From the NCBI GenBank assembly GCA_977006965.1, contig OZ345379.1, positions 2,170,001 through 2,234,000 of the forward strand: a stretch of 64,000 nucleotides of DNA, written 5' to 3'. The notes under the pieces were generated by a model. That model was not told where the DNA came from and made no database searches. It saw only the letters and a list, made by a program, of their open reading frames with translations. Made by a program: the position numbers and the translations under genes. Of the stretch, positions 32,131 to 42,339 are shown piece after piece; position 1 is the first letter of the stretch; each line of letters opens with the position of its first letter. The stretch is from Phymatolithon calcareum. Its lineage: Eukaryota; Rhodophyta; Florideophyceae; Hapalidiales.

Positions 32131-32987
32131 CGACGCCAGATTCACATGCAGGAGCCCGCACATGTCTGGCCATAGCAAGAGTTCGAAATGCTGTAGGATG
32201 CATACGTAAGCTTCGGGAGCTGGGAGTGAATGTTCGAAGATTCAAACCGGAGACATGCATCAGGATATTTAAGTTGCTAATTATCCCGAAATGGGAGTAT
32301 ACGTTACACGTTACTCCAATGACAAATCGATTGCTCTCGGCAATTGAGTCGGCAGAGGGCTTGTTCTACAAGAATGTTTTCGGAAAGTATGCCGAACACT
32401 GCCGGGACCGAATGCGAGTTCTGTGCCGACTGGGACCACCAAAGATGAGGAGACGTCATCAAGCAGAAAGGTTTGCATTAAGCCTGGTAAGACACAAAAA
32501 GCGCCTTGAAGAAACAGAAGAGTACTTTGGAAGAGATGAGGACGTAAAGGAAGCAATGAAGGATATTGAATATCTCAAGATGTATGAAGACTTGTCACAA
32601 GCCCTTCAGAAAGCCCAGGAGGGATATGTCACGAAGAAGAGGAGGAGAGAGGAAACAATTAAGGTATGGGAAAAGGAAGAAGAAGGCAGATCAATGAAGA
32701 TTCCTATTGAAGGCAAGCTACCAGGGATCCTTTACATAGGAGAAAGAACAACACGTTTAAGATGCCTAAGGCTGACATTCAACCGAGCACCCCTTTGGCG
32801 GAAATCAGTGTTGGGTGCTTACTGTAGGATTACCGCGGTGATCGAACTAGTCGCCTTACAATGTACTCTAGCGTCGTCGAGGATGAGTACACAAATTGAG
32901 TTTGAGTGCAAGATACTCACAGGTTCACTTATTGGGAGAGAATTACGAATCAAGAACGTTTTGAGTAGCCAGACGACTTTAGGGTAG
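32131..32987 (+). mobile_element. LINE fragment (family C): region C-terminal to reverse transcriptase
   Basis: The frame reads ARTCLAIARVRNAVGCIRKL, then IRIFKLLIIPKWEYTLHVTP, the thumb segment that follows RT in LINEs, then a long charged region to IEFECKILTGSLIGRELRIK. A first part with RT motifs is missing, so this is 5'-truncated. It is open for 253 codons from 32226. Older copies of the same family lie at 42340-43990 and 53860-54060. Confidence 0.72.
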
Positions 32988-33605
32988 AAATTATCGCAAG
33001 AGCTGCCCCGTTACTCCAATGCGAGGCTTTGGGAGCTCTCAAAATAAAATCATCAAATATCCCCGCACATGTCTTCTTGCTCACTTGCTCGCGTGCTCTT
33101 GAAGGGAAGATGCTCCGATCTCTCCTGAACTTCAATCCTTCCCGCTTACAGTACATTCTCAATAAATGTACACCTTTTGAGCTTTCTGAGAATCATTTCA
33201 AACAAGCAAACTCTCCGGTGTCCTGGTTGATTGTTCGTGAGCTTCCAGCAGATAGAGGTCAAAATTACGGAATGCAGCTGGCTGCAACTACGATGCCTCC
33301 CAGGTGCATCAGACATGTCGCCTGTGGCGACCAATTGATCAACACCGTGTATGCACCCCGAATGGATTCAGCGATTATCAGACCCAGTATGTGTTCTAGA
33401 GCGGCAGACTTGAGGTCACGCGGTATAATGATCTGTCGAGGTTTCGAAGGCTGTTGAAATTTTGTTCACTGGCCCTCAAACATTTCATTCATTGGCGTAA
33501 CTGGGCGACAGGACCGCTGCAGGATAAGGATCTGGATATCACTGCGAAACAGTCCTTGTGAGTCTGTTTGGGACAAAGTATTACATGGATACATACACGT
33601 CACTC
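32988..33605. other. Intergenic, nothing identified
   Basis: After the LINE C end, a 142-residue open frame at 33029-33457 lacks any recognised domain. Confidence 0.35.
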
Positions 33606-33608
33606 TCA

Positions 33609-34814
33609 GGGCCGTTCTTAACGCGTGCATGTATGTTCAGCATTTTGTAAGCAGTGTAACGCGTTTTGTTACAAGTGTCACTCGAACATGCGCTCTCTGC
33701 ATGATGTGTCTTAAGGACCTACATCCCCATCTTAGATTTTCACTTTTATTTTTTATGAGCTTGGCAATCCGAGAAGCTCATTGGACACATTCTGTTATGG
33801 CAGTACATAACTGGCTAAGCAAAAAAAAAGTCCTCGCGCCGTGGAAACTTTTTCTAGAAATTCTCAGCAGAGGGTTCCTTCGAAAATCGGGACAGCTCCT
33901 TAAACGCGCAGTTTAAGACCACTTCCTGATCCGTTCTTCGCATTTCGAAAACTATTATAGAAAGCCAAGAATGTAGGTTATCCAAAAATCAAAAAAAATC
34001 AAAGAAAGGGGATGAAATAAGGAGTGTAGAGCACTTTTCGTAATTCTTATCTGGAAAAAGAATCGCCTACAAAGATGGACAATTTTCTCGAAAAGGACTC
34101 GATAAATTTCTTATTGCCTCGGTCAAAAGTTTCGAATGGTTGTAGACTACCGCAGGAATACTGCAAATTTGGTAAAATCGAACGTCTAGGTGGCAAACAA
34201 GTTCGCGCCGCGAGACCGAAAGTTTTTTAAAATCGGCAAAGGAACAGGCGAAAAATATACTAAAATTCACGTTGCGCCCCGACGAGAAGCTGAAACTGTT
34301 CGAAGGAAACACAGTAAGCATTTTTCTGTAATGATTGATTAGAGCCGAATATTGGATACTTTTGAAGACTTCATATTTGAAAATATTTCACTTGTTTCTA
34401 CACTTTTTCTTGAAACTGGATACAGTCCCGTCGGTGCAAACGACATAATTAAAATTTTCATCCAGTTTATGAGCATTGTTTCGGCCAGTGAGAGCGCTTC
34501 AAAGATGGGGAAGTAGGTCCTTAACAGATGTGTCGCTGTTTCTGTAAGGCGAGTACGAAAACCAATTTCGCGCGCAATTGAACTATTACAAAGGCGGTGT
34601 GTCGTCCAATGATTTTCCTCCTAGCGTTTCATTGCATCCAACGTGCCGGATCCTCCTCTTTCGTTGTACGCCTTCGAACATGCGCGAACATGCATACGCA
34701 TGTTCAGAGCTTTTTAAGGCGTGACACTGAAGCAATATGATACCGGATCTACTCTCCAGTAAGCACACGAGAATTGAACAAACATGCCGAACATGCACGC
34801 GTTAAGAACGGCCC
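33609..34814. mobile_element. Non-autonomous DNA transposon with terminal inverted repeats
   Basis: GGGCCGTTCTTAACGCGTGC at 33609 is perfectly mirrored at the right end (34814), 24 bp in all before divergence. Further inside, CTTAAGGACCTACATCCCCA (about 33710) is mirrored near 34505-34527, so the inverted ends are long and partly rearranged. TCA flanks both sides (33606-33608 and 34815-34817), a possible 3-bp duplication. No transposase is encoded. A 3-bp duplication with GGG-starting ends suggests a PIF/Harbinger-like MITE, but TCA is not the usual TWA. Confidence 0.7.
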
Positions 34815-35264
34815 TCATTATAGCTCTTGTAGTCTATTCGGCTCCTAATAGGCTTTTTGCAGCCTTGCATTCCTTTTCTCACATTTCTACTTCAAGATTT
34901 GGTTCACTGGGACAGAGCATTTGGAATTTGTCCAGCATATTGTTTCTTCATATCCTTCAAGAATTTATTGAACTCTCAGCGGGTGAACATGAGAACGGAG
35001 AAGAATTAATCCTCTTTGTCAGAGCGGAGAAGCATTTATCTTTGAAGTGCGCGTATTTCGTGAGCCCATCACGCCGGGCGTCGACGACGAACAACCGTCT
35101 GGTGGTGCGCACTCTCCATATTGATTATAATCACCCTTTCAGACTAGTAAAGGCGATCGGCATAGTATCCAAAAGAAAATCGTACTCCTTCCTACAGGCC
35201 CGGACACTTATGGGGCTGGTCATGCTACATGGTGAGAGCCGTCATTAAAATTGACGCGAAAACT
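34815..35264. other. Intergenic between the TIR element and the membrane-protein gene
   Basis: A 154-residue plus frame at 34784-35248 starts inside the transposon terminal repeat and so is not taken as a gene. Confidence 0.4.
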
Positions 35265-36752
35265 TTAGCTCGGCCACATGAGAGATTTTCGATTAGCAGT
35301 TTGTCTAAGTCCGCTTCCCTTCCAGCTCAAATTAACGCCTATGCTTCGACTTGTATTGCAGCTACATTCACAACATGCTTCGTACTTGCTCCACAACTGG
35401 TTCGCAGACTCATTATTAATTCGGCTTTCCAACAACTCATAGTACTTCTTACGATGTTTTAGTCTTATCCTCGTGAATATTTCCAGTGCAATTCCGGAAA
35501 CAATGGCACCGAGGGCAAGACAGAGGAATATAACGCCCGTGACATAAAGAGAATTGTGAGCATGACACCTTGCGGACCACGTTTCCACAATGGCAATGTC
35601 AGTTCTTGCTTCCATTCCATAAACCCACGACACGACAGCTGTTTGCTCCATTGTTGAGTGTACCATTAGCTCAATGCCCTTAATGAACAGCGGCATACAA
35701 CTCACGACGTCCGTTACTAAAGCGTAGGAAAATGTCACTAGCAAGCTCACGTCCGCAAACAAGGCCAGTGGAAGCAGTGTGAGAGAAGCCGATAAGATCA
35801 TTATAGAAATGTTGGACTTGGTAGTTGAGTCAAGCGCTTGCTGACTCCATTGCTTTCCTTTCTGAAGTGCGGCATAAACAGCTCGATTTTCGTCAAGTGG
35901 CATTACCTGTCTAAAAATCGAAGCCGCCGGAATTCCGCGCCAAACCTCAATGCTCGTCGTGGTATTCGGTACATTTCTGGTATTCGCACTTTCTTCTCGA
36001 GTGCCATTCCACTGCGGGCGCGAAAAAAGAAGGTTGGTGGTCGGATCGCTTAAGTTCGAATCGACGTGCAGGTATTCGACAAGGTATCTGCGACCGAAGT
36101 CTTTTTTTTGATAATTGATTGCGAACTCAGTGACACTGCTCATAATGGCCCATTTGCCACCGATGCGGAATCCCGCGGCGTGTGCAACTTCGCAGTTGTG
36201 AACAATATCGTTATATTCGAAGTGCGAGTGCGAATAAACCTTTTTAAATTCGGAGCCGGTCGCTCGATTGGCCGCCATACCTGCTTTTTGGACTGCATCT
36301 CCGTAGCGCACCATAACGTCAAATAGCGCTTTATTTGCCTTTACGTCTGCGTAGTGTTTGTTCGGAGAGGCGATCTCGGTGATGCACGTAGACGTGAAGA
36401 TGCCAAAGTTCAAGGTTTTCGTTTTCGCGGCAACAGCCTCGAGACTAGTTTCTTGGAACATGTTGCACAACTTGTACTCTCCGTCCATACCAGGTTGATC
36501 ATTTCTGTGCAGCTCGTATATCTCTTTTTCTCGCTCCTTGAAGTGCCTCGTCAAAACTAGGAGCAATTTCTTCTCTTCCCGGTTCTCTTTCCTGTTGAAG
36601 TAGGCTGCCATCGGAGCCTTTGTGGAGATGGAGAAAATTCTGTTGCGCGCCCATTCGGGAATTGACGTATCCTGTACTCGCTGTGCATTAACAGCAAGCC
36701 AGAGCAAAAATGAGACGGAGAGGATGAACACGGGAGTGTTCAATGAGAGCAT
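35265..36752 (-). CDS. Signal-peptide membrane protein of unknown family
   Basis: The 495-residue protein starts at an ATG at 36752. Residues 1-23 form a clear signal peptide (VFILSVSFLLWLAVNA/Q). A soluble region of about 290 residues follows, with cysteines at 96, 123 and 187 and several N-glycosylation sequons (NGT at 249, NTT at 263). Hydrophobic segments lie at about 314-358 (probably two membrane passes, with C352 between or within) and 401-427. A basic stretch RIRLKHRKKYYELL then follows, fitting a cytosolic juxtamembrane region. The tail has a cysteine cluster, CCECSC, at 460-465. The layout suggests a surface or endomembrane protein with a large lumenal/extracellular domain and a short cytosolic tail. 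I recognise no family. It is intact, intron-free and isolated. Confidence 0.78.
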   Translation of the reverse strand: MLSLNTPVFILSVSFLLWLAVNAQRVQDTSIPEWARNRIFSISTKAPMAAYFNRKENREEKKLLLVLTRHFKEREKEIYELHRNDQPGMDGEYKLCNMFQETSLEAVAAKTKTLNFGIFTSTCITEIASPNKHYADVKANKALFDVMVRYGDAVQKAGMAANRATGSEFKKVYSHSHFEYNDIVHNCEVAHAAGFRIGGKWAIMSSVTEFAINYQKKDFGRRYLVEYLHVDSNLSDPTTNLLFSRPQWNGTREESANTRNVPNTTTSIEVWRGIPAASIFRQVMPLDENRAVYAALQKGKQWSQQALDSTTKSNISIMILSASLTLLPLALFADVSLLVTFSYALVTDVVSCMPLFIKGIELMVHSTMEQTAVVSWVYGMEARTDIAIVETWSARCHAHNSLYVTGVIFLCLALGAIVSGIALEIFTRIRLKHRKKYYELLESRINNESANQLWSKYEACCECSCNTSRSIGVNLSWKGSGLRQTANRKSLMWPS

Positions 36753-39685
36753 GGCTGCCCGTAGCGGCCGACGGTACCATGAGACAAAGTGAACGGGTCG
36801 GCTTCAGCTGTTACATTTCACAGCGCATTGTGGAAGTGAGTCGAGCCATTAGATAAGTGAAGTGGTGACTATTTTCTGATTCATTGCATTAGAATGTTCC
36901 TTCAAAATTTAGGCCCTTCCTGTAATGGCATTAAACAAAGTAAGAAATCTCTTTTGACGAAGGTTATCATATCCGCCAGAGTTGCGATCGAAACGTTTTG
37001 TGGACATACACAGCTTCCGCGACTCTCGTGCGACAGGCTTTTATGTGATCATCATGATGACGTACTCCCATGCGCATACAGGCAAGCCTACTCAGGTCAC
37101 ACGTCTCTTACACATCTCAGGACAATTCTAGCCGTGCATATCAAGGAACTATCTAATTCAGAAGATTCTAGTTTGCCAGAAATCTGTTCATCCGATTGGA
37201 CCTCGTGAATCACAAAACGTACAGCACATACCTTCATGGCTCCCCCCGTGCATATATAGAAGGGATTGTTGTGCAGCAGTCGGCACCTCAATTACCCGAA
37301 CAATGAACTTCAGCTATTTTACTGCAAGGTGAAGCGATACAAGGACCTCGCCCTTCCTGTCACCACTGATAGTCGACCGACTATAATCCGGCGTTTGCCC
37401 CAACTTCTGATATACTCTCCTGCGTTGCCCTGTACTCATAATGGCGATAGAATTGGCCCAAACAAGTATGTACAAGGCATACGCGCGCAGTCATGAACTG
37501 GACAGCTGGCAGCACCCGTCAGGAAGTCTAGGCAGAGTGCTGCAAACAGCCTCTCACCATTCGTCTCCGGCCTTTGCGCTGAATATATTTCTAATTTCAG
37601 AGAATGCTTGTTTATCTCCACGGTCATATGCGTAAAGTTCTTTTGAAGGCCCTCCAGCTCGGATTTTTTTAAATATTTATCACACACTTCGCAAGGAAGT
37701 CTTTTGCTTTGCAGAAGTATCCTACAACCGCCTCATAGCGCAACTATACTCTTGCCACAGGGGCCTTCTTGAGAATTCATCAAAATCGTGGCATAGACCC
37801 AGTCAAAAAAGTCCTTATTACCAGTCTTTATTTCGTGGACTGATTACGAGGACGCGGCATATGATACTGTAGGTTCTTAGTGGCTGATTTCACGGTGTAG
37901 CGTTGATTTGCAACTTTCGCTCCAGATGTTTTCACGCACTTTTGAGCAAAAACTTGAAACATCACAAAAAGTTTGGTTGAAAAGCAGTTCCACTTCCGAA
38001 AACTAGAAATCGTTATGAGAAAGATTGTCCCATAGATGAGAACAGCAGCCACGCCAGACCTGTACCGCGTCCTCATTACCAGTGAAAATATTGGGACTGG
38101 AATTGCTTACTCTTCCAGACTAGTAATGCGGACTCAAAAATCGAAATATCAAGAAGGTCCCTCTGCCATCAGCCAGTAGGTGAATAACCATTTTCAACTT
38201 TGACGTAAGCCCGTCCGGCAACTGAGTTCTTATTCACATCGACGTCGACAGGACTTAAAGTGTATCGTACTTCAGACAGCTTTGCACTCATCGCCGTTCG
38301 AAGTGTTGCAACTGGACAACAGTCAAGACGAAGCTGTTCTTAAGCAACGCAGCGTCCACGTAAATTAACCAGGGGCTCAAAACAAGCCTCACGCCTCCAC
38401 AGTGCATGACTTCAACGCGGCCGAAAACATTTGCAGATTGCGCGGGCAATGTCTGCGCATATGACTCTGAAACTAGAATCATTAGCGAGAAAACTGAAGA
38501 ATCTATTTTTTTAAAAAATAGATCCTTCACTATTAGCCATCAATATCAGTCTAAACAAGCATTGGATCAGCTCTTCTCTTCCTTGTTGAGTGTTGCGGTT
38601 CAACGTCAATTGCTTGTACTTCTTGATATTGAAACATTTTACCCTTGTAAATTCCGAAAATTTCAACCGGATGCTGAACCACTTCAGGTCACCCAGGGGC
38701 GTTCTATGAAATAAGCGAAGCAGTATTGGGCCACTTCTTATGTGCACTCACTACTAAAATAATTCTATCGATGGTTACTTCCCGTGCAGAATTGTTTTTC
38801 GACAGGCTCCCATCCCTCCTGTAAACTGAATCATATAGAAAAAAGAAGAATTCTGGGAGCTTGGACATTGAGAGCAAGTCGACTGTTTTCTTGAGGAAGC
38901 GAAAAAGATTAACCAAGAAGAAATGTAACTTGGTTCTCCATGCGAGATTGCGCTGCTCTTAACAAGCTGGAATTCTTCGAAAAGCTCAGAATGAGCTTAT
39001 TTTATGTTAAAAATTCTGGCCTATGCAGCCCTGCATACGATCTTATTAAAATAGTCGCTCATTTTTTCTCCTGAAAATTTCTATCAATGATTGCTGAGGA
39101 CTTGATGCGCTATCTTCAATACCCACGGACCAGAGATTCTTGTTTCAGATTGCGTGTAGGAGCAGGCCGCTTTGCACATCTCCAGTCCAGTTAGCAACGC
39201 TTTTGTCGTCGAATAGCGAGCTCCGGGCGGTACCTCGCGCAGCAGAAGGTCGAAACTCGCGCCAGTGCTTCGGTTGCTATCTAGTCCGAAACTTGTGCCC
39301 TCAAGCCACAGCGGTTGTGAACAGGATGAGATATGAGAACGGCCCGGTGTAATCCCGCTGAGAAGTAACCGGCCAGCTGCCTGTCCACTTCAATGGCTCT
39401 CAGAGCAAGAAGCAACAAGATTGCAAACCGCCGTCGACGCAATCCAGGAGACCTGCCCCAAGAACACGAAGTAGAAAAGTAGGCATCGCGATTTAGCGCT
39501 ATGATAAGCCTCTCAGGTGCTAAATAGACAACGAGAGCTTGAAGTAAACTCACATCCCTCCATCTATCTACTTCGATGGCTAATGTTTGTTCTGATCGAA
39601 AATGGATATACTATGAGTTCTCAAAAGAGAGGTACATGCTAGGGGCTTCAACAGAAGAAAAAACTTAGGAGCAGAGTTACCTTAT
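36753..39685. other. Gene-poor stretch
   Basis: No gene is recognised. A hairpin lies at 38496-38528: GAAGAATCTATTTTTT pairs with AAAAAATAGATCCTTC, one mismatch. The remainder shows only short overlapping frames. Confidence 0.45.
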
Positions 39686-39768
39686 TGTGGGTAGCACCTG
39701 AGGAATTCTTCCCCATTTCTTCGAAAGACTGGGCACTTTTGAAAATAAAGTTAGCAAAAAAATGAAGC
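39686..39768 (+). mobile_element. Degenerate LINE tail remnant
   Basis: GGTAGCACCTGAGGAATTC...TTCTTCGAAAGACTGGGC...AAAATAAAG ending in an A-run is an eroded version of the shared LINE 3' end. It lies just upstream of a younger copy. Confidence 0.5.
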
Positions 39769-39785
39769 GGCATGTCAGATTGGCA

Positions 39786-40014
39786 TTCAAGGTCTGTATT
39801 GATTAGCAGAAGGCAAGGCAAAAAGCGGTCGAGTGCAAGCACCAAAAGCCCCGTAGAGGACTGAGATAGGATTACCATGAATCCTGAGTTTTCTCGTCCG
39901 CCATTCTGGTGGGCGTTTCGTGAGCTGAACAATGGCGGGTAGCATCAGAGGAAGCCTTGCCCATATCTTCGGAAGTCTGTGGAGCTTTTAAATAAACTTG
40001 AATTATATAAAAAT
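39786..40014 (+). mobile_element. 5'-truncated LINE tail (family A2) with TSD
   Basis: AGATTGGCA at 39777-39785 and 40015-40023 flanks a 229-base insert. It begins within the end of the LINE ORF (GGTCTGTATTGATTAGCAG) and carries the full A2 untranslated tail and hairpin (39952-39988), ending in a short A-rich run. It is nearly identical to the tail at 18130-18351. Confidence 0.85.
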
Positions 40015-40329
40015 AGATTGGCAAGGCGGTAGACCCAGACGGAGTTGAGGTCGAAATGTTCTATGTGAATAAGCAAGCCGGCCTTGAAATCATTTTTTCT
40101 CTCTTTCTTTATTGCATGATATACCTGAGCTACACAAAGGGTACGTTTCTCAACATATATGGGGCCTCTATTATGCTTCTGGACCAGATCCATTCTGGGT
40201 ACTCCTGTAAATGTTTCCTGTGTGTAGCGCGGCAAAACCACTACTTACGGACATCTGTGCATTATTAGAGACTTAAATGTCTACATCGAACGTGGAGTCA
40301 AACGACTCTCATTCCATTGTACTGGAAGG

Positions 40330-40640
40330 GTGCTGGTCAGCCGCAGCAAACTACAGGCCTATATCACTTTTTAAGTCTCGAAAAATTATCGACTCGGCGC
40401 TAGATTCATACATGAATGAATAAGGCAAATTTGCCGCTTCAACAAGGCTCAGTTGGACTTCCGGAAATTCAGGAGTACATATCTGGCAATACATTTGGCA
40501 AAACGTGCAATGGAACAAGTGCATGAGTACGTGGCAGCTCTTGACCTATCTGCGGCACACAATAGAGTGTGTTATGTTTCTCTACCTTACGGTCGCCCTC
40601 TCGACCGATGCCGCAGCGCGGAAGTCAGGCATTGACATCC
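40330..40640 (+). mobile_element. LINE reverse transcriptase fragment (family D)
   Basis: In shifting frames the plus strand reads NYRPISLF-KSRKIIDSALDSYM, then AQLDFRKFRSTYLAIHLAKRA, then AALDLSAAHNRVCY. These are RT motifs 1, 2a and A of a Jockey-like LINE. Frameshifts and a stop show it is dead; the catalytic motif C is absent. Confidence 0.65.
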
Positions 40641-41370
40641 TCGGTCGGCAATGCTAGCACACTGATGTAATGTGCATGATCGTATTGCGTCCTATTGGCT
40701 AATATTCCTCGCTTGTTTATGGTTACCAATATGATCCCATTTTCTTGATTACTAGATTTTATCATACCATGATTTTGTTAGTATATATACCAAGGCGGTA
40801 TAGCCGAAATTAAATTCGCCACGGAAGTCACCGGGCATACACCATCAACCAAACCTCGCCATCGCTCGACTCTGACTGCACAACAGAGTGTCAAGAGATA
40901 TCTTGATGTAGAGACTGTAGAAAAAAGTACTTGAATATCGTCCGGAGCACAGTGGTCTTTCCACCGGAGCGCACCTCTATGACACTGGCACCAGGCACAG
41001 GCTTGGAACCAATTTGATTGTAATTCCAATTAATTGCAATTAATTGCAATTCGAGTTAATTGTACAATAGACTCGTGATTGAAATTTGCGAGGTACGATG
41101 AACATCTAATTGCAATGTGTATTTCTCACGAAGATTCAATTGCGATACGTATTGCGCTACGTTTTTCTCTATTTATATGCTGAATCAGAAAAAAGCTACG
41201 TTTTCTTACGCATTCGATGCATTTGAATACGAACCCCTTTTGTACTTTCAACATACGTCTATGTTTGCACATTGCATCTGATAAACGTGTCTGCTGCATA
41301 GAAGTACGATGGTACTCCTATAAAAGCCAAAGAGACTGCTAAGTTAATATCGCCTCCATCACGCAAACCG
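40641..41370. other. Intergenic with AATTGCAATT repeats
   Basis: Around 41020-41070 the sequence is made of TTAATTGCAATTAATTGCAATT-type palindromes, and GATACGTATTGCGCTACG follows near 41143. The same GCAATA flavour occurs at 20000-20390, so the two may share a decayed element. No gene is recognised. Confidence 0.4.
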
Positions 41371-41628
41371 TCGAAGAAAGAGGTGGCCCTACTTCTCATG
41401 AAGAAGCTCCGCGAAGAACATCGCGATGTCAATATTCGTCGAGGATCCGATGTTCGAACAAATGTGACTTTTCAAGTGTTTCAGGGCCCGGGTGGAGAGA
41501 CATGCACCTCCCAGTCAAAACCTGAGTTCGTTTTTCAGCACAACAAGGGCTACACAAACCCCTGCAACCATCTCAAGTCGTGTCTGATGAACGGAAACGA
41601 AGAAGAGTTAGGCTTCGCTAATTGGTAA
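41371..41628 (+). pseudogene. BED-like zinc-finger fragment, possibly hAT-derived
   Basis: The plus frame, with no ATG at its start, carries KPSKKEVALLLMKKLR. A cysteine then precedes HNKGYTNPCNHLKSC, which resembles the GYTNL-HL-C part of BED fingers found at the start of hAT-type transposases. A stop follows at 41626 and no catalytic domain is present. The call rests on one short motif. Confidence 0.35.
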
Positions 41629-42339
41629 ACGAATTGCAGTAAAGGGTAGGAATTGCAGTATCGATTGGAGTAGGGATTGCCAATTGCAGTTTAAAATGAA
41701 AAGAAGAAGGGACGAAAAGTTGTATTGTACGATTGCTCATTCTTTCAGCAATTCCAGAAATTAAATCGGTTCCAAGCCTGACCAGGCACCGTTCCCCGCG
41801 CCCCTCGGCACGGCTTGCCATAGATACGCGCTGGCCTGCAATTATGATGCACATGCCATGTGGCGCACATTCATTTGCCTATTTCAGAGGAGAGGTTTAG
41901 TCTTGAGAGCTGCCCCTGGAGGGTCCAGGAAGAGTTCAAAACTACAGGTTGAAATTTCTTGCCTTGCACGACACTTCACGAATATCAAGAAATTTAAATA
42001 AATTTGCAGCTCGTGCGGGACGAAGACAACAAGGATTGGATTGGATTTCTGTTAATTGAAGCTCCCTTTGTCAATTCGAAGACAGCAAGGAAGTTCAGGG
42101 AATTGCTTCTTGAAAGAAAAAGTCCGTCGATCATACCCTGGCAATAAAATTACTGTGCTCTTTGAATGCGTCCAGCACGTCACAGGACCTACCTCGCACA
42201 TCCGACAACTGCAGAGCTTGCAGACTCTACCCGGCATCCGGCAACGCCGCGGCGAAAATCCAAAAAGAATTAATTCCACAGATCGATCACCATGTACTTT
42301 TCCCATCGTCGCCACCGCCGCTACGTACGCAACCGTCCT
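41629..42339. other. Intergenic; includes a LINE B 3'-end fragment near 42030-42078
   Basis: GGATTGGATTTCTGTTAATT and TCCCTTTGTCAATT at 42036-42078 match the 3' terminus of the minus-strand LINE at 44797-44830. This is a solitary LINE B end. Nothing else is identified; AATTGCAGT recurs three times at about 41632-41695. Confidence 0.45.

Noticed and set aside
34784-35248. 154-codon frame with a hydrophobic start resembling a secreted protein
   Set aside because: Its start lies inside the right terminal inverted repeat of the transposon at 33609-34814, and no domain or paralog supports it.
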